This document shows positions 43,542 through 56,330 of a DNA stretch of 64,000 nt, piece by piece; the stretch's first letter is position 1; each line of letters begins with the position of its first letter. Both the position numbers and the translations under genes were made by a program. The notes beneath the pieces were generated by a model, which saw only the letters and a program-made list of their open reading frames with translations, was not told the DNA's origin and ran no database searches. The stretch covers positions 62,001 through 126,000 of the forward strand of contig CAJNOJ010000031.1 of NCBI GenBank assembly GCA_905250025.1, given 5' to 3'. This DNA comes from Adineta ricciae (lineage: Eukaryota; Rotifera; Eurotatoria; Adinetida; Adinetidae).

Positions 43542-44714
43542 TTCAAATATTTCATCGTTTAAGTCTTCTCGTGTGCGTATGACAATTACCACATACAATC
43601 TCACTTTGTTTTTCCCCTCTCTCTCTCTTTCATCCAATGTCTACTCTCTTTCTTTTTTTACGTTTTTCTTCTCTGGTGAATCGATGTGCTATGTGATTCT
43701 TCGTTATTTTGTTTTTCGAAACTTTCTTGCTGTGAATCGAAGATATAAATAAAAAAACCGCTATGAGTCTGTATAGAAATATCCCAAAAATGAAAACATG
43801 CTGCTATTTCTGTCTGACAGATGACAACTGATGAGTTGTGTAGACATACTTAAAGGTCACATTCTACTCTTGACACCGATTGTCGATGTAAGATACAATT
43901 GGCATGGCGTATGAGATTTAAATTTCACGACACAGGTGACTCATTCAGAAATCAAAAATAGAAAAGCAATTTCACGATTTTTTTGCTCAAAATAGAAAAA
44001 AACAACAACAGCAAACATGTATAGATTAGTTAATCGAATGTATTTGCGACATTCGATTATATGTCAATATATACACACAGTAAATACATTCGAACCGATG
44101 ATTTTTTTATATTAAACATACCCAACCGGCGTACGGTAATACGATATAGATTTTTTTTCTTTCGTTGGCATTTAGAAGTTTCATTGCCGGATGCAGATTA
44201 TTCGGAAGATAAGAGATACTTTCTTAGTGTCTCTTTTTTATCTATTTGTATATATATTGATCGTATCGACAACCTTTACTTGCACTTTTCTTAACGACGC
44301 CATTTGTATATTGACAAGATAGACAATGCTTATATCAATCACGTATTTCACGCGTTCGAATACAGAAAACCATGTTTTTTGTGTAATGAGTTTCGGTTGA
44401 GATATGAAACGAAAACAAAAGAGTGCACGAACTTTGTTCTTTGTGTACTTTTTTTTTCTATTTATTCGTATGAATAAATGTACCTTGTATATTCAAATAT
44501 TCTCTGAAAGAAAAACAACTTAACGGAGAGTATCACACCTCTCGACAAATGTTCTCAATTTCCTCGTTTTTTTCAAGTGCTAACTATCGATACTATCTCT
44601 TCGTACTCGATTTGTCTTTTGTTCTTTCGTATTACGTTCTTTGATTTCTTCGCTTTCTTTGTCTCGTAGATCGATATTCAAAAGGGTATATGTAACTAAA
44701 CGACATTGATTATC
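43542..44714. other. Intergenic region between NPEPPS and the AMPK gamma locus
   Basis: Starts with T/C-rich 3' UTR-like sequence of NPEPPS and an AATAAA at 43748. No other coding signal was recognised. The right end should contain a promoter for the first candidate AMPK gamma exon. Confidence 0.5.
43748..43753 (+). promoter_or_regulatory. AATAAA poly(A) signal of NPEPPS-like gene
   Basis: Canonical hexamer 206 bases after the stop codon, followed by an A run. Confidence 0.5.
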
Positions 44715-44927
44715 ATGCGACGACATTCAGTAGATCCCGAGAGCATACGAAAACAGATTATCTCTGTGTTCACAACATCATCACGCAAACGTCAAAATTC
44801 AACGACGACGAGCACAACAAATACAGGAATTCTAGGTTTTGCTCGACGCACACGACGGTTCAGTGTACCTGACAAGAAACACTTGCATGTATCCTGTCCT
44901 AATGCCGAACTTCATACGATTGACGAG
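44715..44927 (+). CDS. PRKAG: Candidate alternative first exon 1 of AMPK gamma
   Basis: An ATG-initiated open stretch of 71 codons ends at a strong donor (GAG then GTAAGTG) in phase 0. It is basic and Ser/Thr-rich: MRRHSVDPESIRKQII at the start, then RRTRRFSVPDKKHLH and a Cys, ending HTIDE. The block RRFSVPDK recurs as RRYSTPDK in the second candidate first exon 1 kb downstream, and both end at a phase-0 donor. No downstream partner other than the AMPK gamma gene (exons from 48670 or 50025 also begin in phase 0) lies within the following 3.7 kb. RRxS is a basophilic kinase consensus. Assignment to this gene is inference. Confidence 0.5.
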
Positions 44928-47900
44928 GTAAGTGAAACGCAACTAAACTCAATATGCTTATCGCTTGCTTTTCCAGCTTAAAAATGCATCGGCTGATTAA
45001 AATTGCACGAGCAAAGTTCGGGTTTCTCTCATTCTCTTCTATTCTTTTGAATAGTCGTTAGTTGTGTAATGATCATCGACATCTGAGTGGAAGTACTTCT
45101 ATTTGTGTAAAACTCAACTGAAATAGAAAGCAAAACAACACGTTCTTCTTGTTGAAATTATTCTTTGTTTTTTGTCCTTTCTCGCCTCTTCATACAACAA
45201 ATGAAAAGTCATTACAAACGCTGATGAAATTCCTTTTTTTAATAATAGTATCGCAACAGGAAAAACAGAAAGATTTAATTCAATAAAAATTATGCGTAAA
45301 ATGAGAGTACTCAATAGAGATAAGATATATGATACATCGCATCGGATTGATTAGCTAAAATGAGTACTGTACTTATTAACGTGATTGTCATCAATAAATA
45401 GGAATTTTCTTAGTTCTTTTCTCTACGCTCACGTTCCTCCTTTTTTTTCTTCTTTGAGATGAAAAAAATATTGTTAGCAATGACGACAAAAGACGCCAGC
45501 AGGCAAAGTTTCTTGCCTATTCCAACTGACAAAAAAAAGAGAGTAATGGTGTTCGGATGTGAAAAGAAAAACATAGAGTGAGAGAAGGAAAGAAGCGAGA
45601 CGAGATTTACAACTGCTGCTTAGTAAACCAAAAATATTCAACACGGGTGGCGCATTTGTGTAAATGGATTTGATCAACGCCTTACTGTAAAACATCCGGT
45701 GTTTATTAAATTTGCTTGAAAATGACGTGTGAGAGACGAAATACTCTCTTTGCACCTGTAAATACCTTCAATTTTACAACGGACGATCGCGTACGACGAT
45801 ATTCCACACCTGATAAACAAGATCTCGAAACGATCTACGAGGTAATTATCAGAGATGCTATACCCTACTTTTTCCTAATCTATATCCACTCGAATAGAAC
45901 ATACGTTCATAATTTTTCCTGATTAAGAACAATAACATTCGTAATTGTTAAATCGAGACATAATGAAAAAGCTAATCCACTGAACAGAAACATAAGACTT
46001 CTTCCATTGAAACTCAACGTAGAATTAGTATGATGAAAAAATAAATAAACACGATAACTTTGTTAGAAGATCGACAAAGGATGTGATTCAGTCTGAGTTG
46101 GTGTTGTTTGTATTTTGTTAATTCAACAGACTCTTTGGCAAACTTCGTCTACTTGCTTGCGATTGTCAAAAAGAACTATTCTATTCAATTACTAACGACG
46201 TGATTACTTTGCATCGACTAGTCGAACGAACTATTGATGAAACACGTCGCAATTCTGTAGTTGATCTAAATCATAATTTATTCTCAGCCCGTCTTTCCTT
46301 ACAGTTCATAGAAACAAAACCATCCGTCATTAAAAAGTTCTTTTTTTTTTGAGTAAGATGAAAAGTATTGTTGAACAATGAAACAGATACGACTAAGTGA
46401 TAATCTAATTTTTCAATGATATGAAAAAATAACATACCTGTGATAAAACATTCGCGTACATTGTATGAGAATAACATCGTTGAATGTTGACTAAATATAT
46501 GCATTGTTGCAGTGAGATGAAGAAATTATTATTTAGCGACAGAGGAAAGAAAAAAAGGAATATTTGACTTTTATAGATCAAGTACACATCATTTTCGATA
46601 TTTTTTCTCATCATTTGATCCGTTAAATATATGTAGGCCCATTTTCTGTCGTCATTTTTCATCAGACTCGACTGTGAGTGATCTATATCGAGAACGAAAG
46701 TGACTAACGTCAAAAATTAGAAACTTTCCGATCGATACTTGAGGAAAGAACAAATTCCTTTTACTTCATTAAGTTACATGATAGATGCTCTTTTCTATGC
46801 GCGGAAGTGTATACGTGAAGTTACTATTGGAATTTTGAAGAAAACCACTGACGTCATACGTCAAGATATGACTCAATGAGTATGAATAATCATAACGTAT
46901 AACGCGTGCAAGTTCATTATACACAAAGACAAATGTTCTCTTCTGTACTTTTACTCCCAATTAAAAAGATCAAGTTTTCTGCGTTGATTTTGTGTAGAAA
47001 CTAAAAAAAAGGCATGCAGATGATATTTTCATCGTCATCATACGAAACGACGTGACAATGATTGATGACGCTTATAAATATTCGTGTTTCTCGATCATCC
47101 TCTTGCACTATATGCGTATATTTGACCTTCGAATATCAAGATATGACTTAAGTGAATTGTATTCATTTTCTCTTCGTGAAATTACTTTTCCATCATTTCT
47201 TTCTTTTTTTCGTCAATAATATTTCCTTCTCTCTCGCCTTCTTTTGCTTCATTCTTCTTATTTGTAACGTTATTCTTATTGTTCGACTACAACCAATAGA
47301 CAGAAATTTTTAGGAAGTGAAAGGCGAAAGAACTTCTATTCTTTCCTATGCCGCTTATTACATAGATGACAAGCAAATAAGACGATGCCATGAGTAGAGT
47401 TACGACTAGCATCGAAAGAAAAACCGGCCTGTCTGATTGTGCGTATATATGCGAAAGAGGAGAAAGAAAAATGCAGCCGGTTTTTTTCCCATCACACATA
47501 TTTCATCTATCCCTTCGAATGTGCAATATATGACGTCGGATAGACAAAAAAACGAGACTCATTGCAACTACTACTACTCGCGACTTGTCTTGTGAATCAA
47601 TAAACTAGGAACAGGAAAAAGAAGAATGTTCTACTCACTCTATTTTCAGGGAAAGAAGCCATTTTATTGACACTTTTACATCTTTCGAGAAAAAAACAGA
47701 AAGACAATGGAACGTGATTATATATCTGCAAGGTTTCGTATTACCTTCTACAGATTTCTTTATTTTGAATTTAGGAGACATGCGTCCTTTCACGTTCCCT
47801 TACTCACCATTTAATTTCTTTCTTTCTTTCGTTCTTCTTGTTCTGCTTTAGCTAGAGGACTTTGTTCGAATGATAATGATAATATGTAGCGAGAGAGAAC

Positions 47901-48453
47901 GAAAAGAAGGAAGAACAAAACGAAAGATATCAATCTTCATTCATAAGATAAAGGTGACCGTCATTCATTCTCCTAATTGAACATTTCAGTTGGCTGAATA
48001 TCAAAAACGACGAAGAAAACGAAATATGATTAGTTTAGATTTCATTTCATTTCGTTCTCGTAGTGTTCATCCGTCCATCTCTACTTTCTATTTACGTTTG
48101 AAAGCAACAGAATGAGAGCATATACATCGAGATATAGTTTTATATGTATATATCCACGAAGAACGAATATATACATTTTTTCCTCTCTTCGTACGTACGA
48201 GAACAAGCAAGAAGAGAATAGTGCGTGAATGCGTCATAGTCTCTATCATCATTCATTCAGTCAGTCATTTCTCTTTTTTTTTCTTTTCTCGCCGCATTTA
48301 TAGACGCGAGTATTGAAGGTACGGTTGCTACATGTAATTACAATATAGTTTTTTTTTATTTTAAAGAAAGAGAAAAAAAATCGAGTAGGAATACGTTTTC
48401 CTATCTTACTATTCATCATATCAGACACTTATTGATCGTGTATCTAACAAATA
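44928..48453. other. 5' region or long introns of the AMPK gamma locus
   Basis: Apart from the candidate exon at 45722-45841 no coding signal was recognised. T/C-rich and A-rich runs alternate. If the upstream first exons are real, this is intronic and contains at least two more promoters. Confidence 0.45.
45722..45841 (+). CDS. PRKAG: Candidate alternative first exon 2 of AMPK gamma
   Basis: Forty codons from the ATG at 45722 to a phase-0 donor (GAG then GTAATT). It contains DDRVRRYSTPDKQDLETIYE, paralogous in its RR[FY]S[VT]PDK core and final [ID]-[DY]-E to the exon at 44715. Two similar initiating exons 1 kb apart, each with a phase-0 donor, fit alternative promoters. Vertebrate PRKAG2 also uses alternative first exons that swap the N-terminus. 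Confidence 0.5.
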
Positions 48454-51400
48454 ATGACAACAAGTGACTATCCAGTACGAACATCAGTTTTACTCGATAC
48501 GGTACATGAGCATGATCATGAACATGATATGAATCATGAGATGGATCATAACAGTTATGTTCGACCAATGGTAAGTTGGAAAGACGAACTGAAGAAAATT
48601 TTTGTCAAAGAGAACAGAAATTCGATAAAAACTAAGAAAGTGTTTTTTTTTCATCCATGACATATTTAGAATGAAAGTAATCCAACAGTAACAACTGGTA
48701 CCGATCAAACGGATTTGGATCGTTCAATGTCGCCCAATAAAACTAATTCGGATGGAACATCCAAACGATCTCGTATTCAAGCCGTATTACTAACCCGTAC
48801 TATTGCAAATGATAAAAAGCCGAACACAACGTTAAGTAATTCCGTTGGAGTATTATCATGTCCAGCAAATAGTACATCAGGTCCAGGTGGAGGAACGAAT
48901 GGAACTAATGAAATCAGTGAACATTCAAATGTTGTCGCTGCTCTCGTTCAACATACAAGCACAGCTATGCCCGTGGCTTCCTTAGCAGTACCAACGAATA
49001 AATCGCAAGCAACAAATGCCAGTTCTTCTTCGTCATCGACATCGTCAGCTGCTAAGCAATTTCTTATTCGTCGCGTACGTTCACGTTCCAAATCAGATCC
49101 TCAATCCGTTCCTGATAAATCGCTCTTTTCGAGATTTTTTCCGAAGAAAACAAAAAAACCTCTCCCGACATTATTGACTACAACAACGAAATCCATTGAA
49201 ACTCATTCCAATTCAACCAATTACAAGAAAAGGTCAAATGTACATAATAACCTTTTAACTACAAATTATCCCAATTCTAATACGTATGAAGATGATGACG
49301 ATGATGAACTTGATGAGCGAACCGCTTCTACGGGTTCACTGTCAGATAGTGAACAGCGGAATCACAAAGACGGAAGAATAAACGGTGTACGAAGTTCCAA
49401 TACTACCCGCGGTGGAAGTCGAGTAAATAGTGGGAGTGGAAAGAACACAAGTGCCGGTCCCAACGCCCTAGCATTACCCACATCCGATTCTCAATATTAT
49501 GCGTCACTATCATCTGCTCCAACGGGGTTTTCAATCTCATATCATAAACGCATGACAAAAGGCAACGATGATCTTCGAATTCAAGCAGCACTTGGTCGTC
49601 TTCAACAACAAAGCAAACAAGGTACAGCAAGCGGAGGTACAAGTCAACTATTGGTATGTTATTTATCTCCTACACATTGTATAGGTTCATTGTATTTATT
49701 ATTTGCCGTAACATTCTTTCGTTTCTCTTTTTCCTTCGTCATTCTACTCATTCATTGTTCTCTCTCCCTCTCTGTCAATGTTGTGTTGTATGAGTGACTA
49801 TTCATTCATCATTGGCAGCAGGCCAACATGAGACTAAACTAACAGAAAGAAAAGGAAAGAGAAGTTGTTAATAAATGAAAGGAAAAGAAACACCTTCTCG
49901 TCAATAACTTTGCTTTGCTTAGCCGCTTATCCGCTCGCTCGCTTAATTACTATTAAAAAACAGGTTTTCCACGATTGCTTCAGTTCCTTTCATACGTTTA
50001 ATCTTTTCTCTCTTGTCATTTCAGTCACTTTTTCAAGACCCGAAACGAAGTGGTAGGATGCATATGCTTCTTATTTCTATTGCTACGTCTATCTGATCGA
50101 TTTTAGGAGCTCAAAGTCCAAATAACATGAGTGGAACAACTCGTATTAGTAAAACATTTTCTGGCCAGACTATAATCACCAGAAATAGTTCGTCAGATCG
50201 ACCATCGACCTATTGCATACGTCCAACAGTACGTTATTCGAATTTTCTTTTTCACCAATCCATCGATTGACTTTTTTTCTAGTCAAGTTCGCCGACCAAC
50301 GATATGGATGATACATTTAGTAAGACACTTTCAAATCCAACTGTAATCTTATTGAAATGTTATCTGTATTCTTGTAGTTAGTGACGATGAAGTTTATACC
50401 CATTTTATGAAAACTCATACATGTTATGATATTATGCCTAAAAGTTCTAAACTTGTCATATTTGATACCCAATTAGCGGTGAAAAAAGCATTCTATGCTC
50501 TTGTTTACAATGGTGTACGTGCCGCTCCATTATGGGATACGAAACGACAGAAGTTCACAGGAATGTTAACAATAACCGATTTCATTCTGATACTGGAAAA
50601 GTATTACAAAGAACCCAATACCAAGATCGAAGAATTAGAAGAACACCGAATCGAAACATGGAGAGAAGTCTTACGAGAATATGAAAAGCCGTTATTATGT
50701 ATCAAACCAACCGATAGGTAAATCACAAACATGAATGACAAAAACATCCTCTAATGAACTCATTTTAGTTTATTCGAAGCGGTTCGTATTCTGACAGAAA
50801 ATCATGTTCATCGTTTACCAATTGTTGATCCACTAACAAACAATGTCGTCTTTATTCTCACACACAAACGAGTGTTACGATTCTTTTATTTATACGTGAG
50901 TGTTCAAAACAATTGTTCTTGTTCTTTTCAATCGAACTCTTCGTGCTTTAGATCTATGACTGGCCCCAACCGGCATACATGTCGAAAACGTTGGAAGAAC
51001 TCAGTGTTGGAACTTACGATAACATGCATATCGTATGTGAACGGAAATACTTGTCGAACTTTCGATTATATGAATTTTCTTGTTTGTTTAGATCGGGGAG
51101 GATACAACAGTGATTGAGGCACTTAATTATTTTGTCAAATACCGTGTATCAGCATTACCGGTTGTCGATGCTCAGAGGAAATTAGTGAATATTTATTCGA
51201 AATTTGATGTCATTGTAAGTGGAAAGGAATCATTCGGTGCATCAGTAATGAGATTTTTTTCCATCTGTAGGGCTTAGCAGCTGATAAAACCTATACAAAT
51301 CTAAATATGACAATAAGTGAAGCCTTATCTTTTCGTAAAGAACGTTCGGAAAACGTGGCCAAATGTTACAAAAATGAATCGCTGTCCACTTGCATGGAAC

Positions 51401-51627
51401 GGATCGTTAAAGCTGAAGTCCATCGTTTAGTTGTTGTCGATCAAGATGAACATGTCATTGGCGTCCTTTCGTTATCTGATCTTCTCCATTATATTGTAAT
51501 CCGACCGACAAAAATATCACGTTCAGGTACAATAACAACAACATCAATGCAAATGCTTGTTCCCACGATAAGTGTCTCAAATGAAGATGGTCCAGTAGAA
51601 GATGAGGCAATAGACAAGATTGATTAA
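48454..51627 (+). CDS. PRKAG: AMP-activated protein kinase gamma subunit, long form
   Basis: Exons 48454-48570, 48670-49653, 50025-50052, 50107-50228, 50283-50319, 50378-50717, 50769-50895, 50952-51032, 51092-51214 and 51271-51627 give 771 residues. It is the AMP/ADP/ATP-sensing subunit of AMPK. The first ~430 residues are disordered, Ser/Thr-rich, with a His/Asp-rich opening ([15 protein letters not shown]). Four CBS repeats follow, starting with [20 protein letters not shown], then [63 protein letters not shown] and [20 protein letters not shown]. These include the nucleotide-binding Arg, Ser/Thr and Asp positions known in gamma subunits. A Ser/Thr tail of ~30 residues extends past CBS4. 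The intron 49654-50024 is long. Two candidate alternative first exons lie upstream. Confidence 0.95.
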
Positions 51628-54600
51628 CTTATTCTTCCTTTTTTTTCTCTCTCTCGCCATTTTCTTTTGAGCAAATTTATCTGCGATCGAAACCCGGTGA
51701 GGGTCGTATGTTTCATTTCATTTCATTTCTTTTTTTTGCATACCTGATTCCCTAGTTAGCATATTTCTGATTCTCTTTTGCGCCTATAAATAATGTATTT
51801 TATTGTATAACAACTGTGTGAAGGTATGTGCACGAAATATTTAATAGTACATATCCATGAACACATGAAAACATTTGTTCTCTCTCTCTCTCTTTTATAT
51901 GATCTGAATTCTTTTTTTTTGTATATGTGTAAGAAGATTTGAAGAGAAAGATTATTTCTTTGTTAATTGTCTTTCAGCTTTGTATAGCATGCGTGTACTA
52001 TTCATTTCATTGTATGTCTTGTATTCCGTTTGGAAGATGAATCCTAATCTCTGTCATCGTTTGTATCGTCAAGTGACAAACAAAACCGATTTCTATGTTT
52101 ATCTTTTGACAAGAAGAAAAAGAAAACGGAATATGAGGAGACATTCTTATGTTTACGATCCAGCATGACTTTGTTTAACAATTTAGTTCAAAAGAAGTTG
52201 TCATGATGTCGAATCGACATTTGCAATTCTAATTGTTTTACAATTGATTAGATTCGAGTGGGTTTCGACGTCTGCCCCATGGAAAATGTCGATTATAGTG
52301 AAGCGCATGGACATGTCGATCCATTGATTACATAAACTTGCTTGAAACGTGTTGTCTGGATTGTTGCATACTATTCTAGTGCGTAACCAATGCACTTCGT
52401 GTGGAATTCGTGCAGAATCGGAACATTTGGGTCACGCATAGAAATATCTCTACGTACCCACGCGAACGATAGAATATGTCTCAGCCAAAAGGCAAGGCGT
52501 CTGAGTGGGCTAGGATAATACGCTTTGTTCTCACATGTCAAAATCTTTGACTTCGAGGAAACTATTTGTTGACAAATTTGCTGTTTAGATTACATGTCAA
52601 AAAGTTTGATTTTATTGAGAACAATCTCTATTTAAATATGAATTCCGCATTCTGTTCTCGAAGTATAATAGAAATTTTGTTTACAACAAAGAATTGTCAA
52701 TTGTTGTCTAAAGAGTTTTGTTTGTCATCTCAAACGGTTGTTTCATTAAAATCTTGTCATTAATGATTTTTTACATTCTTGAACACGCCTCGACTAATTT
52801 CAAAATCGTGTTTAATTATGAAATTATGTGATTTTATCCTATCCAACAACCTATATTTTACGTCAGTCTTTTCCTAGAAAGCGTAGGCTAATATCACGAA
52901 TCAGTTTGTAATCGACCTATACGCACTAGACCTTGTTTCATCCTTTCTATTTTAATCTTCATTCTCATTGACAAAACCCTCCTACACGCGTGCAAATAGT
53001 TGTTTTATTTTGCCTTTCTTCAAATGCAGTCATCCACTTCATTGGACATATATGAAAGCAAATGACTCCTACGCTTATGTCCATTAGCCCAAACATCTCC
53101 AATGGCACTTTTTAAAACATTAAATGCCATGTTCAATTTGATTCGAGATTGCTGTTTCTGTTTCTAAATTATTAATTTTCTTTTTCTTGAAATAAACTTG
53201 TCATAGGCAGGAAGACGTTCAATCGTGTAGAAAAACTTACAATCAGATAAACACGGTGCACTTTCATCTGCGAGCTGTTTTTACACGGTAGCCTAATGAA
53301 CCCGTAGAAGCAAGTCCATTCTAACTCGACAATTTTATCTATAACTAAAAATAGGATCGAACATCTGAAAACTATGAAATCCATCAAATGAGAAATCATT
53401 CATTCAATCAAAGTATTACAACGGAAGGACTGATTTTTACAAGAATTGATCCCTTGATAGGACATGCTCATTCATATTTTACAAATTTAACATATTCTCG
53501 AGTAATGAATACGATTTGTCTCAAGGGAAATAGTTTCATAAGACTCAGATCTTTACGTTTTAATATTCATTCATTTGTCAACGATGATATCAATGAATAT
53601 TCTCGTCTGCTCAGATTTTCTCATTTCCTCTTCGATCACTTTGGTTGAATGAATATGAAAAGTTCTTTAATTATTGATCAATTAGAATGATTGATCTTTT
53701 CCTAGGCAACTCCTACGTTCATTTGTCTCTTATTTAAGACACTCTTCACAGAATATAAAGCGCACTATGATCGACTAGTATTTAGAAAGTTATAGTTTTG
53801 TTTGATTTTGTTTGTTGGAGAAAAAGAGGCGTTGTTTTCTTTCCAGAAAAGAAAAAAAAGGACATTTCATTTTCCGACTGACTACTTTCTAACGTTATAT
53901 TTGAAGATATTCTTAGCAAAAGCAAATAGTTTTTCAGTCTGTTTAAGAGTATCGTGCATAATGAGAAAAACTATAAAACGTCGTCTTATACATGTTTCTT
54001 CAGTTATTCTTCCACATGAATCGCACGAGCCATTTTATTTCTTTGTTGTCATCTCCAGATTCGAGCTTAGTTTTCTTTTCTATTTATCTGCTAAACGTCT
54101 CGGTAGCCGTTCGTTTGATCTCTTCTTCTTTTTATGTTAATCTGTATTGTTGATTTCCTCTATTCATGTTTATCTGAGTTTTTCCATGCATAATTGAGCA
54201 CATAAATATTTGCAGCTATTAGCCAGTCATCATTCTTTCGAAGCAAGCGGAAACGGATAAACAAAACGAGCGAGAGAGATCTTCATTAGGATAAAATCTT
54301 CTCTTTTGATCAGTCATTCTACTTTCTAAAAAGCCCACGCACGCACACATCACAAACGTACGTACCCATTTATTTATGTCCTTAGTAGTGTTGATGATAT
54401 GCGATAAGAAACAAAATCAGTTTTTGCTCACTTGAGAGAGCTTACCATACATGCATATTTGCTTTTTAACATTGTTGGCGTCAGCAATATTTACCCCATG
54501 GGAAGAAAGCCAGTTTTTTCGAGGAAACAATTTGATAGAAAGCACGCAAAACCTTTTCATTCGGTTTAGTCGAGTTTGAAAACGAGAACAGTACGTTAAC

Positions 54601-54777
54601 TCTAACAGAGACACACTTTTCTTGAAAGCTTTACTTCATGCAAATTGAACACGTAAGAGCTACTTTTGGCGTATACAAGTAGTATATTTCAATTCCAGAT
54701 TCACTAAGATTTTCTATTCATTTAGAATAATCAATCTTCTTCTGTAGTATCGACGTTAAATCTAGACTTATTTGAAA
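51628..54777. other. 3.1-kb gene-poor region
   Basis: No exon chain or family motif recognised. It holds a CT microsatellite at about 51880-51893 and, at about 52200-52520, an island of more mixed composition than its surroundings. Small ORFs of 60-112 codons have no splice partners. NPF promoter is expected at the right end. Confidence 0.45.
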
Positions 54778-55248
54778 ATGAATTGTTTTGGTGTATCGAT
54801 ATTTGTCAATCTCCTTCTTTTCTCCATCCTTTCTGTCCACTTAACATCGTCGGCTAGTTTTCCCAATCCACCTCAGAAGCCGCCATCAAATGCATCACCA
54901 GATGAACAAGCACTTTTCTGGAAATTATTACATAATTATTATGCGATCATCGCTCGACCTCGGTAAGCACAAATCTTCGTTTTTATCGAATGTTGAACGA
55001 GTCTTTTCATGTTTTGAGATTCGGCAAACGCTCAGAGTCGTTCGTTAAACATCCATCGTATTTAGAAACTGGTCATTTTGATTCCGCACCATCTGCTTCA
55101 TCGGAATATGACATGGATCGTAAGTTATCCATTTGTAGAAATGGATCACATCTGTTCATCTGATTTTTAAGGTTTCAATCATCCGATCAATGTTGACAGT
55201 GTTTATACATTCGAAAATTCAGATAAAAAACGACGTCGACGACGATAA
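54778..55248 (+). CDS. NPF: Neuropeptide F precursor (invertebrate NPY family)
   Basis: Exons 54778-54962, 55019-55119 and 55172-55248 give 120 residues. Signal peptide is about 1-26. The mature peptide spans about residues 27-63 (37 residues): it starts SFPNPPQKPPSNASPDEQA, continues LFWKLLHNYYAIIARPRF and is followed by the amidation and cleavage signal GKR (64-66). The Pro-rich N-terminus, the amphipathic helix with YY, and the RPRF-amide end are diagnostic of NPF. The first intron interrupts the Arg codon just before the final Phe, the intron position conserved across NPY/NPF genes. A C-terminal flanking peptide follows, ending in a run of five Arg. NPF acts through G-protein receptors in feeding and related behaviour. 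ATG at 54778 is the first true ATG. Confidence 0.95.
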
Positions 55249-55478
55249 TTTATTATTGTTTTGCCGACTGCTCCCCTTTTCCTTGTATCAATCTTTTTTT
55301 TCTCTTTTTTTCGGTGTCAATATTCATGAACCTAACGTTTTCGATTACTACCAACAGAAAAAAAAAGGCAAAACACAGACAAACACGAAAAAGAAAGAAA
55401 ATTTAAAACATTTATCTCTGAATGTATGTAAAAGAGTCATTTTCACCATCTATAAACATGATTATTTGCAATGGCATG

Positions 55479-56330
55479 TCAAGTACGAGGATATGCTGCG
55501 TCATAATGACCCAATCCATATTGATTATAAGCTAAATAGATTGTTTTGCGAGTTGACGACAAGAAGTTGCTTTTGTATTCTGGTTTCACGTCAATACGTG
55601 GTAAATCCAGAACCGAAGTGAAGATGGTTATGTTAATATTCAAGGTATTCGCAATTGTCAACGGTACAATATCACCCAGGGTGGAATCTGAAACGCCGTT
55701 CTTCGAAAACTTTTTCACTTCTTTGAGAAATGTAACCTTCTCTTTATCGACAAATTGACTATAGTAATCCTCGTGTAATCGCCATTGATCAACACAAATC
55801 TGTCGTAAACGATCGGCAAAGTCAACTAAACGGTACTGGCTAGGCAAATGAAGTGAGCGACGCATTTGTACACCGAAATCATCTGGATCGTATTTCATTT
55901 CATACATTAAACCTTCAGCAAGGGCGTAGAAGAGGCAATTTCCGTCGCCTTTCACTGGCATACGTTCGATGCCATATCTCGCTAGATTACGATTTAGTTG
56001 TTGCTCGTGGTAGAGAAATTCATCGTCGCAGTTATTCGATTGTTGATGATTCGAACATGAGAATGCATTACGAAATAATTTGTAGGATTTCATCGATGAG
56101 GGATATGCTGACGAATTGACAGGTGATGAGTGAGATACTTTCGGATGATGTCGATCAATCGGTGGCAAATAGGTTTGGACGACAGGAATGGGTTGATTCG
56201 TGACAATAGGTATATTTCTTGTATAACCGTTATAAAACGATGGCTGGTAAATCCACTGTGAAGTTTGAGATTGTTGCTGATGATGCTGCTGCTGTATGGG
56301 TGGCGGATAGTAGTATGTTCGATGCGTCAT
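55479..56330 (-). CDS. OTU domain cysteine protease (deubiquitinase-like)
   Basis: Single exon, 283 residues. The N-terminal ~110 residues are Gln/Pro/Tyr-rich and disordered. The OTU domain runs from about residue 120 to 283. The catalytic Asp-Gly-Asn-Cys block is intact (MPVKGDGNCLFYALAEGL, about 125-142), and the C-terminal His is in YGLGHYDAAYP (about 272-282). ITIFTSVLD and TIYLAYNQYGLGHYDA have the strand-loop spacing usual before the catalytic His. Such proteins cleave ubiquitin or ubiquitin-like chains. Subfamily is not clear. It is convergent with NPF, 230 bases away. Absence of introns contrasts with most neighbours. Confidence 0.9.
   Translation of the reverse strand: MTHRTYYYPPPIQQQHHQQQSQTSQWIYQPSFYNGYTRNIPIVTNQPIPVVQTYLPPIDRHHPKVSHSSPVNSSAYPSSMKSYKLFRNAFSCSNHQQSNNCDDEFLYHEQQLNRNLARYGIERMPVKGDGNCLFYALAEGLMYEMKYDPDDFGVQMRRSLHLPSQYRLVDFADRLRQICVDQWRLHEDYYSQFVDKEKVTFLKEVKKFSKNGVSDSTLGDIVPLTIANTLNINITIFTSVLDLPRIDVKPEYKSNFLSSTRKTIYLAYNQYGLGHYDAAYPRT

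Noticed and set aside
52200..52520. Island of mixed composition in the gene-poor region, first thought to be a tRNA or mobile-element remnant
   Set aside because: No cloverleaf, no terminal repeats and no recognisable transposase or reverse transcriptase fragment could be made out.
53802..54140. Plus-strand ORF of 112 codons before NPF
   Set aside because: Biased Phe/Lys/Arg/Ser translation, no splice signals joining it to NPF in frame, no motif.
55190..55621. Plus-strand ORF overlapping the ends of NPF and the OTU gene
   Set aside because: It begins within NPF exon 3 in another frame and then reads the antisense of the OTU gene.
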